A program made the translations under genes and the position numbers. A stretch of 64,000 nt of DNA from Tolumonas lignilytica (lineage in GTDB: Bacteria; Pseudomonadota; Gammaproteobacteria; Enterobacterales; Aeromonadaceae): NCBI RefSeq assembly GCF_000527035.1, contig NZ_AZUK01000001.1, positions 2,554,001-2,618,000 of the forward strand. Direction: 5' to 3'. Under the pieces are notes generated by a model, which made no database searches, was not told the origin of the DNA, and saw nothing but the letters and a program-made list of their open reading frames with translations. Of this stretch, positions 57,367 through 64,000 are shown piece by piece (within the stretch, counting starts at the first letter, position 1; the number at the start of each line of letters is the position of its first letter).

Positions 57367-57921
57367 TTAATTCAGACGTGTGACCTTGGTGATCACGATA
57401 GGGTCTGTCGGAACATCACTGGCCCGTAATTTTGGATCTACCGTAGTGGGTTCATCCGCAATTTTTTCCAGTACATCCATACCGGAAACCACGGTGCCGA
57501 ATACGGTATATCCCGGTTGCACATTGGCGTCTAATGACAGGTTGTCATTCAGATTAAAATAGAACTGGCGGGTCGCACTGTTCGGATCGCTCATCCGCGC
57601 CATCGCCAAGGTGCCACGGCGGTTTGACAAACCATTATTCGATTCGTTTTCTACCGGGTTGTGGGTAGGTAATGGCGTGAAATCTGAGTTATAGCCACCA
57701 CCTTGCGCCACGAAACCCGGGATCACACGATGAAACAGCGAATGGTTGTAGCTGCCGTCATCGACATAACTCAGGAAGTTAGCCACCGTTTTAGGTGCCT
57801 TATCGGCTTCCAGTTCAACAACAATGTTACCAAGATTGGTTTGCATTTCTACACGCGGACCGCTTGCCCAGACGAAACCAGGCAGTAACGCAGCCAGCAG
57901 TGCCAAGGTCTGACACTTCAT
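57367..57921 (-). CDS. ppiA: Periplasmic peptidyl-prolyl isomerase (cyclophilin PpiA)
   Basis: The 184-residue product has a signal peptide (cut near Ala19, GFVWASGPR) and a cyclophilin domain with NFLSYVDDGSYNHSLFHRVIPGFVAQGGG, ARMSDPNSATRQFYFNL and GYTVFGTVVSGMDVLEKI. It catalyses proline isomerisation in the periplasm. Its ATG is directly at the end of the yajG-like gene. Confidence 0.92.
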   Translation of the reverse strand: MKCQTLALLAALLPGFVWASGPRVEMQTNLGNIVVELEADKAPKTVANFLSYVDDGSYNHSLFHRVIPGFVAQGGGYNSDFTPLPTHNPVENESNNGLSNRRGTLAMARMSDPNSATRQFYFNLNDNLSLDANVQPGYTVFGTVVSGMDVLEKIADEPTTVDPKLRASDVPTDPIVITKVTRLN

Positions 57922-58493
57922 TAAAATTGTCCTTTAATAGCACCGCGGATCTGATTATCAGCCAGAGCCTGAGACAGGATCTCAGAGAGCTGTTCGTTCA
58001 GCAGCACCTCAAGATCGTGTATATCCGGACGGGTTACACTGTCTTGGGATGAAGAGCGGTTATATTCTTTATTCAGAATATTCCCGTTGTTGGTGATCGT
58101 CAGTTTAATGCGGCTTTTGGCATTGGAATTAAACATCAGGCCGGGTTTGGTCAGTGTGGCCTGTAACTCCTCGATCACGACATTGACCGTAATATTGGAC
58201 TGTGAACCACGGGCAATACCTTGTTGCAGAAAACCATCCTGCAGACGCTCGGCTAACAGTTGCTGTGGTGCGATCTGATTCGGGACCAATGTCACCGGGC
58301 TGTCAGGCAGCGCAATTTTGATGATCTGACTACCGGCTCGTTCATCTTTACCATCCACGCTGATATCGATCCCTGGCTGATAGAGACCATCCAGCTGATC
58401 ATCCACGACCGGATTCAGATTGGCTTTTTGCGGCCAGGATGCAGCACAACCCACAAACAGGATGGCGCTGAGGAGTAGCATTATCTTTTTCAT
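57921..58493 (-). CDS. yajG: YajG family lipoprotein
   Basis: The 190-residue product has a lipoprotein signal (LLLSAILFVGCAAS, lipidated Cys16) and the YajG domain. In E. coli yajG precedes ampG, and here both lie around ppiA. The function is unknown. It shares one base with ppiA and lies 8 bp after rlmG, so the three minus-strand genes may be one operon. Confidence 0.85.
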   Translation of the reverse strand: MKKIMLLLSAILFVGCAASWPQKANLNPVVDDQLDGLYQPGIDISVDGKDERAGSQIIKIALPDSPVTLVPNQIAPQQLLAERLQDGFLQQGIARGSQSNITVNVVIEELQATLTKPGLMFNSNAKSRIKLTITNNGNILNKEYNRSSSQDSVTRPDIHDLEVLLNEQLSEILSQALADNQIRGAIKGQF

Positions 58494-58501
58494 GGAAGCT
58501 C

Positions 58502-59638
58502 CTATCGGTTTATGGTTCGTAAAATAACAAATTTACTGTTGCTGGCAATACATTCTGCACCGCCAAACAGACGTTTTAACTTAATGTGATAATTTAAATG
58601 CCGATTGCCGACAATCCAGAGTTCGCCGCCCCGTTTCAGGCAGCGTTTGGCATCTTTAAACATCTGCCAGGCAATTTCATCGGTGATGGTTTGCAGTTGA
58701 TGGAAGGGCGGATTACACAGGATCAGATCGACGCTGTGACTCTCAATGCCACTCAGCGAATGGCTGGCGCGAAACTGACAGCGCGCCAGATCCTGCGGAC
58801 GGTTTTGCGCCACATTTTGCTGACTGGAAGCGACCGCCATAAAGGACTCATCCAGAAAACATAATTCGGCTTCCGGGTTATATTCCAGTGCCATCAGGCC
58901 CAACACCCCATTGCCACAACCGAGATCGATCATCACCCCTTTTTTCTGTCTCGGCAGATTTTGCAGCATGAAGCGGGCACCGATATCCAACGAGGCACGG
59001 GAAAACACATTGGCATGGTTGGTAATCTGATAAGAACTGTTCTCTAATGGCCAAACCGTCGGATACGGGTTGGCGATGGGCGCCTTCTCTTCAACGTCGG
59101 CATAAATCAATCGTGCCTTTTTCCAGGCCAGCGAGGTGGTGGTTTTACCGAAGATTTGCTCAAACAACGCCAGCGTGGAGTTGTGTATCTCTTTGGCTTT
59201 GCCCGCTGCAATAATCCGCGTTTGCGGCGTCACTACATCGCGCAGACGTAACAACTGATATTCCAGCATCGCCAGAGTTTTCGGCACTTTAATGATCACC
59301 AGCGACGGAGCTTCGGGTAATGGCGCCAGTACATCCTGCAAATGCAGTTGCTGTTCATCCAGTTCGTTGCTTTGCCAGTTACGCCGGGTTGCCTCCTGAC
59401 TGAGGAAGGAATCGCTGATCGCGACGGGCTGATAATCGGCCAGTCCGCAGGCGAGTGCGCCGAAACTGTCATTGAGGATCAGAATCGGCCCTTGTTCTGT
59501 GGCGGCTTTTAATTGCTCGGCGGTCAGTTCCCGTAACAGATATTCATCAGCCGCATCCCAGGCTTGCAGGTTGGGATCGGTCGTAGAAGGATAACGATGC
59601 AGCGTTAAACTGCGTGTTTCCAGCGTCAACAAAGTCAT
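58502..59638 (-). CDS. rlmG: 23S rRNA (guanine1835-N2)-methyltransferase RlmG
   Basis: The 378-residue protein has the tandem RsmC/RlmG layout: a degenerate N-terminal methyltransferase-like half and an active C-terminal half with MIDLGCGNGVLGLMAL (SAM site) and LCNPPFHQ (catalytic NPPF). It methylates G1835 of 23S rRNA. Two bases overlap the frame of the divergent AlkB-like gene region. Confidence 0.92.
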   Translation of the reverse strand: MTLLTLETRSLTLHRYPSTTDPNLQAWDAADEYLLRELTAEQLKAATEQGPILILNDSFGALACGLADYQPVAISDSFLSQEATRRNWQSNELDEQQLHLQDVLAPLPEAPSLVIIKVPKTLAMLEYQLLRLRDVVTPQTRIIAAGKAKEIHNSTLALFEQIFGKTTTSLAWKKARLIYADVEEKAPIANPYPTVWPLENSSYQITNHANVFSRASLDIGARFMLQNLPRQKKGVMIDLGCGNGVLGLMALEYNPEAELCFLDESFMAVASSQQNVAQNRPQDLARCQFRASHSLSGIESHSVDLILCNPPFHQLQTITDEIAWQMFKDAKRCLKRGGELWIVGNRHLNYHIKLKRLFGGAECIASNSKFVILRTINR

Positions 59639-59711
59639 GTGGCTTCCATCTCATCAAATTGGCGCTATTCTACCTGTCATCATCTCTGAGACCAAACAAG
59701 CGGAGCAGAAA

Positions 59712-60296
59712 ATGCCATTGGAACGCCAATTGCTGCCGGATGCGGAGTTAGACTGGCAGGCCGATTTTCTGTCGCCGGACGAAGCCGAACGCTGGTATCA
59801 GTGCCTCTTGCAACGAGTGGCATGGCAACAACTGCCGATCCGGATGTTTGGTCAGGTTCATTTACAGCCTAGGCTTATCTGCTGGTATGGCGAAGCCAGT
59901 TACACCTATTCCCGTCTGACATTACCGGCGACGGCCTGGCCTGACTGGTTTCTGCCGTTAAAACAGAAAGTGGAGCAGGCTGTGGGGGCTCGTTTTAATG
60001 GCGTCTTGCTGAATTACTACCGGAATGGGCAAGACTCGATGGGCTGGCACAGTGATGATGAGCCTGAACTGGGTGAAAATCCGCTGATTGCTTCGCTGAG
60101 TCTCGGCGCTACCCGCCGGTTTAGCCTGAAGCATAAACATGAACCACTCAAACAGACCGTGCAGCTGACAAATGGTAGCCTGTTGGTCATGGGCGGCCGC
60201 ATGCAACATCACTGGTTGCATGCACTACCTAAAATGGCCCGGGTTCATGACGGACGGATCAATCTGACATTCCGCCAGATCCTCACCGATTCTTGA
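59712..60296 (+). CDS. AlkB-like alpha-ketoglutarate-dependent dioxygenase
   Basis: The 194-residue protein has the 2OG-Fe(II) core: GWHSDDEPELG (first His and Asp), HHWLHALPK (second His) and RINLTFR (2-oxoglutarate-binding Arg), plus LNYYRNGQDSMGWHSD typical of AlkB2/3-like repair enzymes that remove alkyl groups from bases. ATG 59712 is preferred because the frame upstream to 59637 starts inside the divergent promoter region. Confidence 0.85.
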   Translation: MPLERQLLPDAELDWQADFLSPDEAERWYQCLLQRVAWQQLPIRMFGQVHLQPRLICWYGEASYTYSRLTLPATAWPDWFLPLKQKVEQAVGARFNGVLLNYYRNGQDSMGWHSDDEPELGENPLIASLSLGATRRFSLKHKHEPLKQTVQLTNGSLLVMGGRMQHHWLHALPKMARVHDGRINLTFRQILTDS

Positions 60297-60313
60297 TCGG
60301 GTCTGTCTGTTGG

Positions 60314-62512
60314 TTACATGAGGATCTCGCTGAAGCGGTGCGTCAGTTCCTGCTGCACCTCAGAGATCACGCTTTGCCAGTCGCCGAGCATCGGTTGGCG
60401 AAATAAGCGGGCTGAACGATACCAGGGCGTGTCGGCGCGTTCTGTCAGCCAGCGCCAGTCATTGTTATAAGCCAGCAAAATCCAGACTTCTTTCCCCAGC
60501 GCGCCGGCCAGATGTGCGACGGCTGAATCCACGGTGATGACCAGATCCAGTTCCGCAATAATCGCGGCCGTGTCCATAAAATCCTGAATGGCACGGTCAG
60601 GATATCGAACCTGTAATTCCGACAATGAATGCTTCATGGCCGGTGTGACCGGATGTTGCAGACATACAAATTCTGCGAAGGGAAAGGTCAGCAAGGTCTG
60701 GAAAAGGGGCAACGGAATAGAGCGAGCGCGATCATTATGATGATGCGGGTTGCCGGCATAGACAAAGCCGATTTGCGGCAAAGCTGTGACATGCGCAAGG
60801 GGGGCCTTATTGCGTTTTGTTGTCGCGATTTTGAGGTAGCTTTGTTCATTCGGGATGGTGTTGAGCGTCGTAGCAAATGCACGCGGCAAACTCATCAGCG
60901 AACATTGCCAGTCATGTGCCGGTAATGGCTCACCCCGGGCGATGAGCTGTTCTACTCCTGGTAACTGGGCTAACAGACGACATAACGCGGGTTGAACCTC
61001 CAGTATCACGCGGGCACCACGTTGGATCACCAGTGACACATAGCGACAGAATTGGATCGTGTCGCCATAACCCTGTTCGGCATAGAGTAAAATGGTCTGC
61101 CCGGCGAGAAAGGGTTCGCCTTGCCACTGTGGTGTCTGCCATTGGCGTTGCAGTGATTGCAGAACTGGCCATTGGAAACGCGATTCATATAATTGCCAGC
61201 CGAGCAGCAGATTGCCCTGGATCAGTTGGCAATGGGCTCTGTTCCAGTTGATTTCCACCATATCTGGGGCCAGTGCCAGTGCCTGCTGGAAATCGTCTTC
61301 CGCATCTTCAAACTGGTGCAGCTCATAGAGCATCATGCCATGGGTATTCAGTGCGCTGGCAAAATGGGGTCGGATCTGCAAGGCTCGCCACAGGCAACTG
61401 AACGCGAGCCAGTGCCGTTGCATGTCGCGCAATACAATGGCGCAATCGTGCCAGAGATCGGCATTATCCGGTGATAACATCAGCCCTTTGCGATAGCATC
61501 GCAACGCCTGACCGAGCTTGCGTTGTTGCAGGAAGATGCCTCCCATGCCGTGCCAGGCGGTCACATGGTCAGGGTGCTGTTCGGTCAGTTGCTGATAATG
61601 ATGGAGCGATTGTTCATATTTGCCCTGTTTTTCCAGGCTCACCGCAAGATTAAAGCGGGCATCCAGATGTTCCGGCTCTTGTTGTAACCCTTGCTGATAC
61701 CATATCTGGGCAGCGTCATATCGCTTTAAGTCATCGAGGATCACGCCACAATTATTGGCTGCATCGGCCGATTGCGGCTGGCGTTCGGCGACCCGCTCAA
61801 AACAAGACAAGGCCTCGTCATAACGTTGTAAATGGCGCAGGATCAACCCTTGTTCGGTGAGACAGTCATTGCTATCCGGCGCATATAAAAGTGCCTGTTC
61901 AATATAATGTAACGCCTGATGATACAACCCGGTCTGCACCAATGTTTTGGCCATTTCCCGCCAGCCGATGACATCGGTCGGGTAGTGTTGCAGCAACAGA
62001 CCAAACAGTTCCAGCGCTGCTGCTGCCTGATCGTGTTGACGATAAGAGAGCCCGAGATTGAGCAGTGCATCTTTGTGATCAGGCTTGAATAGTAAAACCT
62101 GCAACCAACAGTCATTCGCTTCGGTTTGTCGTTGCAAATGTTGCAATACAACGCCGCGATTATTCCAGGCGGCGCACATCGTTGGCACCAGCGCGATGGC
62201 TTTATCAAAGCAGGCCAAAGCGGAGGTGTAATCTCCGTTGGCCATTAACACCAAGCCTTGATCGGATAACAGATCGCTGTCATCGGGTGATAACTGTTGT
62301 GCTTGTTGCAACAGATAAGCGGCTTCGGCATAGCGCTGCTGCTGATAAAGGGAAATACCAAATAAATGCAGTGCAGTTGCGTGCTGAGGATTTTGTTGCA
62401 GTATGCTGATGTAACAGGCTTGCGCATCTGCGAGCTGACCCTGCTCATGCAGCCATTGTCCTTGTAACAGATATTGCTCTGGTGTGGTTAAACCAGTCGG
62501 TGTTGTGAGCAT
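60314..62512 (-). CDS. TPR protein with C-terminal GT9-like glycosyltransferase domain
   Basis: The 732-residue protein has about eleven tetratricopeptide repeats (about 10-410) with the usual W/L..G/A..Y/F..A..P spacing, then a GT-B domain resembling ADP-heptose transferases (about 435-725): ILLYAEQGYGDTIQFCRYV, IGFVYAGNPHHHNDRARSIPL, DLVITVDSAVAHLAGALGK and LLAYNNDWRWL. Similar fusions occur with protein or flagellin glycosylation, so a protein acceptor is possible. No glycosylation partner is next to it. Confidence 0.8.
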   Translation of the reverse strand: MLTTPTGLTTPEQYLLQGQWLHEQGQLADAQACYISILQQNPQHATALHLFGISLYQQQRYAEAAYLLQQAQQLSPDDSDLLSDQGLVLMANGDYTSALACFDKAIALVPTMCAAWNNRGVVLQHLQRQTEANDCWLQVLLFKPDHKDALLNLGLSYRQHDQAAAALELFGLLLQHYPTDVIGWREMAKTLVQTGLYHQALHYIEQALLYAPDSNDCLTEQGLILRHLQRYDEALSCFERVAERQPQSADAANNCGVILDDLKRYDAAQIWYQQGLQQEPEHLDARFNLAVSLEKQGKYEQSLHHYQQLTEQHPDHVTAWHGMGGIFLQQRKLGQALRCYRKGLMLSPDNADLWHDCAIVLRDMQRHWLAFSCLWRALQIRPHFASALNTHGMMLYELHQFEDAEDDFQQALALAPDMVEINWNRAHCQLIQGNLLLGWQLYESRFQWPVLQSLQRQWQTPQWQGEPFLAGQTILLYAEQGYGDTIQFCRYVSLVIQRGARVILEVQPALCRLLAQLPGVEQLIARGEPLPAHDWQCSLMSLPRAFATTLNTIPNEQSYLKIATTKRNKAPLAHVTALPQIGFVYAGNPHHHNDRARSIPLPLFQTLLTFPFAEFVCLQHPVTPAMKHSLSELQVRYPDRAIQDFMDTAAIIAELDLVITVDSAVAHLAGALGKEVWILLAYNNDWRWLTERADTPWYRSARLFRQPMLGDWQSVISEVQQELTHRFSEILM

Positions 62513-62661
62513 AATGACGATCGGTCGAGCTAATGGTCAGCATCGTCACTAAGCAGGCAATGTTGACCCAAATTGAGTGTGATCACTATAACGAGCAACG
62601 GATCCACCCAACCAGCCAACAGGGTGCAAAGATTAAATAATGATCGTTAAGATTTGTAAGT

Positions 62662-62680
62662 GTTGATAAGTGTTATCAAC
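62662..62680. promoter_or_regulatory. Palindrome in the bolA-family upstream region
   Basis: GTTGATA-AGTGT-TATCAAC is a perfect 7-bp inverted repeat 126 bp upstream of the BolA-family gene. It may be a regulator site. It is not the FNR spacing (TTGAT-N4-ATCAA). The rest of 62513-62805 shows nothing I recognise. Confidence 0.3.
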
Positions 62681-62805
62681 AAGCTGGGTCATCCGTAGAA
62701 TTTCAGCCATGACACCGGTTGACTATAACCTTGTTCTCTGTCGGGTTGTTTGTCGTGGTGTAATCGTTATGCTGTTGCGCTTTAAACTCTTTTCGGAGGA
62801 TAACT

Positions 62806-63114
62806 ATGTCAATTCAACAATTTATTGAACAAACCTTACAACAGGGGTTGAAACCCGACTGGTTGTCTGTAACAAACGAAAGCTATTTGCATCGTTCCAG
62901 CAGCCCAGATGCGGAAAGTCACTTCAAAGTGGTGGTTGTCAGCACGGTTTTTGATGGTGAACGTCTGATTGCGCGTCATCGCCGAGTCAATGCGTTGTTG
63001 GCGCAAGCCTTGCAAAATGGCGTACATGCGCTGGCGTTACATACGTACACCCCAACAGAGTGGCTGGCGCGAGGCGAACAATTACCTGAATCAACCCAGT
63101 GCGCCGGACATTAA
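62806..63114 (+). CDS. bolA: BolA family protein
   Basis: The 102-residue protein has the BolA fold pattern, with ESYLHRSSSPDAESHFKVVVVS.VFDGERLIARHRRVNALL and the HALALHTYTPTEW end. BolA proteins pair with monothiol glutaredoxins through an iron-sulfur cluster or act in gene control. It has GGAGG upstream and precedes apbE by 26 bp. Confidence 0.9.
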   Translation: MSIQQFIEQTLQQGLKPDWLSVTNESYLHRSSSPDAESHFKVVVVSTVFDGERLIARHRRVNALLAQALQNGVHALALHTYTPTEWLARGEQLPESTQCAGH

Positions 63115-63140
63115 AATTAACGGACGGCAGGAGGAGTAGT

Positions 63141-64000
63141 ATGTCGTTGAATAAACGTGCAATTATCATATTCGCACTGACCTTGTTGTGGGGATGTGAC
63201 AAACCGCCAACAGAACGACCGATGCTGGAAATACACGGCCGCACGATGGGCACTTTCTATGGCGTGAAGGTGGTGGGTGATTTTCCTGGTGGTGAACAGG
63301 CATTACAGTCGCAGGTCGACGGTTTGTTGAAACACTACAATGATGAAATTTCGACATACGATCCAAACTCGTCATTATCCAAATTCAATCAATTTAACTC
63401 GACACAGCCGTTCCCCATTTCCCAAGACATGGCCGACATTGTAATCAGCAGCGTTCGGGTAGGTGAACGTACACATGGCGTGTTGGATGTTACCGTGGGG
63501 CCTTTGGTGAATCTGTGGGGGTTCGGACCTGACAAACGGCCGATTAAAACCCCGACCGATGCACAGATTGCCGCCGCCCGAGTCAAGGTGGGGATCAAGC
63601 GTTTGCATGTGGATGTGAGTTCTGACCACGCCACGATGCGTAAAGATCAGCCGGATATGTACGTTGACCTGTCGACCGTCGGTGAAGGATTTGGGGCCGA
63701 TAAGGTGGCTGATTTCCTGGAATCCCGTGGCGTACACAATTATCTGGTTGAAATTGCCGGTGCGTCCCGCAGCCGGGGGCTCAATGCGAAAGGTGAACCG
63801 TGGCGTCTGGCGATCCAGAAACCGACCGATGAAATTGAAGAGGTACAGGCGATTGTGCAACCGGATGGCCGGGCTATCAGTACCTCCGGCAGTTATCGGA
63901 ATTATTATGAACTGGATGGCAAACGCTATTCCCACATTATCGACCCGGTCACGGGCAAACCGATCACGCATAAATTAGTTTCGGCGACAGTGATCACGCC
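63141..64000 (+). CDS. apbE: FAD:protein FMN transferase ApbE, 3'-truncated by window edge
   Basis: ApbE attaches FMN covalently to threonines of proteins such as NqrB, NqrC and RnfG in the periplasm. The start ATG 63141 is preceded by GGAGGAG. A lipoprotein signal ends LLWGC (lipidated Cys at about 19). Visible motifs are GRTMGTFYGVKV, STYDPNSSLSKFN, VGPLVNLWGFG, YVDLSTVGEGFGADKV and RYSHIIDPVTGKPI. The usual GGE/D segment reads IAGASRSRG, as I recall for Nqr-associated members. About 287 residues are visible; the end is outside the window. Confidence 0.93.
   Translation, partial: MSLNKRAIIIFALTLLWGCDKPPTERPMLEIHGRTMGTFYGVKVVGDFPGGEQALQSQVDGLLKHYNDEISTYDPNSSLSKFNQFNSTQPFPISQDMADIVISSVRVGERTHGVLDVTVGPLVNLWGFGPDKRPIKTPTDAQIAAARVKVGIKRLHVDVSSDHATMRKDQPDMYVDLSTVGEGFGADKVADFLESRGVHNYLVEIAGASRSRGLNAKGEPWRLAIQKPTDEIEEVQAIVQPDGRAISTSGSYRNYYELDGKRYSHIIDPVTGKPITHKLVSATVIT

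Noticed and set aside
62662-62680. FNR site before the BolA-family gene
   Set aside because: TTGAT and ATCAA are separated by 7 bp rather than 4.

Overview
The window is chromosomal DNA of a gammaproteobacterium. Gene content and order (gntR / gntK-edd-eda / gntT, cmoAB, yajQ next to panE-yajL, ampG next to ppiA-yajG, cvpA-purF, hinT-lpoB-thiK) place it in the Aeromonadales, and the presence of cowN together with the other genes fits a Tolumonas-like organism. This assignment is from memory of these families, not from a search. Both ends cut a gene: selO at the left edge and apbE at the right edge.

Layout. 1-4.2 kb: selO (3' part), a nucleotidyltransferase-GNAT fusion, yehS and yjdM. 4.08-5.6 kb: a solitary integron integrase gene preceded by two LexA boxes, abutting a convergent gene of unknown function. 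5.6-11.3 kb: an AT-richer block with an IS30-type transposase relic, a LacI-family regulator, two long inverted repeats sharing one operator core, a large GH3 lipoprotein exoglucanase, a tRNA-Pro relic and an intact tRNA-Pro(GGG). 11.3-30.4 kb: mostly housekeeping genes (pyrC, a tandem PTPS-fold protein, hinT-lpoB-thiK, raiA, a GGDEF/EAL protein, slt, a YeeZ-like protein, an EEP-family lipoprotein, ygiQ, a DUF2059 protein, an EAL-CBS-GGDEF protein, cvpA-purF, cowN, dps). 30.5-36.9 kb: psiE and the gluconate/Entner-Doudoroff regulon with recognisable GntR and CRP sites. 37-40.5 kb: a TerC/CBS/CorC membrane protein and a GT-C-type glycosyltransferase. 40.5-44.2 kb: a three-gene envelope cluster (retropepsin-like periplasmic protease, inactive transglutaminase with 7TM domain, RimK-like ATP-grasp). 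44.2-64 kb: cmoAB, ubiF, a YeiE-like LysR regulator divergent from a GST, hrpB, mrcB, yajL-panE / yajQ, ampG / ppiA-yajG, rlmG, an AlkB-like dioxygenase, a TPR-GT9 fusion, a BolA-family gene and apbE.

How genes work together. GntR at 31.2 kb very probably controls its own promoter and the divergent gntK-edd-eda / gntT promoters through ATGTTAC-type palindromes, coupling gluconate uptake, phosphorylation and Entner-Doudoroff breakdown, with CRP input at gntT. The LacI-family gene at 6.3 kb and the GH3 gene at 7.7 kb look like a self-contained glucan-degrading acquisition with two operator-bearing inverted repeats about 300 bp apart. The integron integrase looks ready for SOS induction but has no cassette array in view.

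Best candidates for novelty: the SOS-wired solitary integrase, the paired hairpin/operators at the GH3 locus and its possible island context at tRNA-Pro, the PTPS tandem protein whose active-site residues are split between its two halves, the retropepsin/7TM/ATP-grasp cluster, and cowN without nif genes nearby but with a possible sigma-54 promoter. I saw no CRISPR array, prophage or recognisable anti-phage system.
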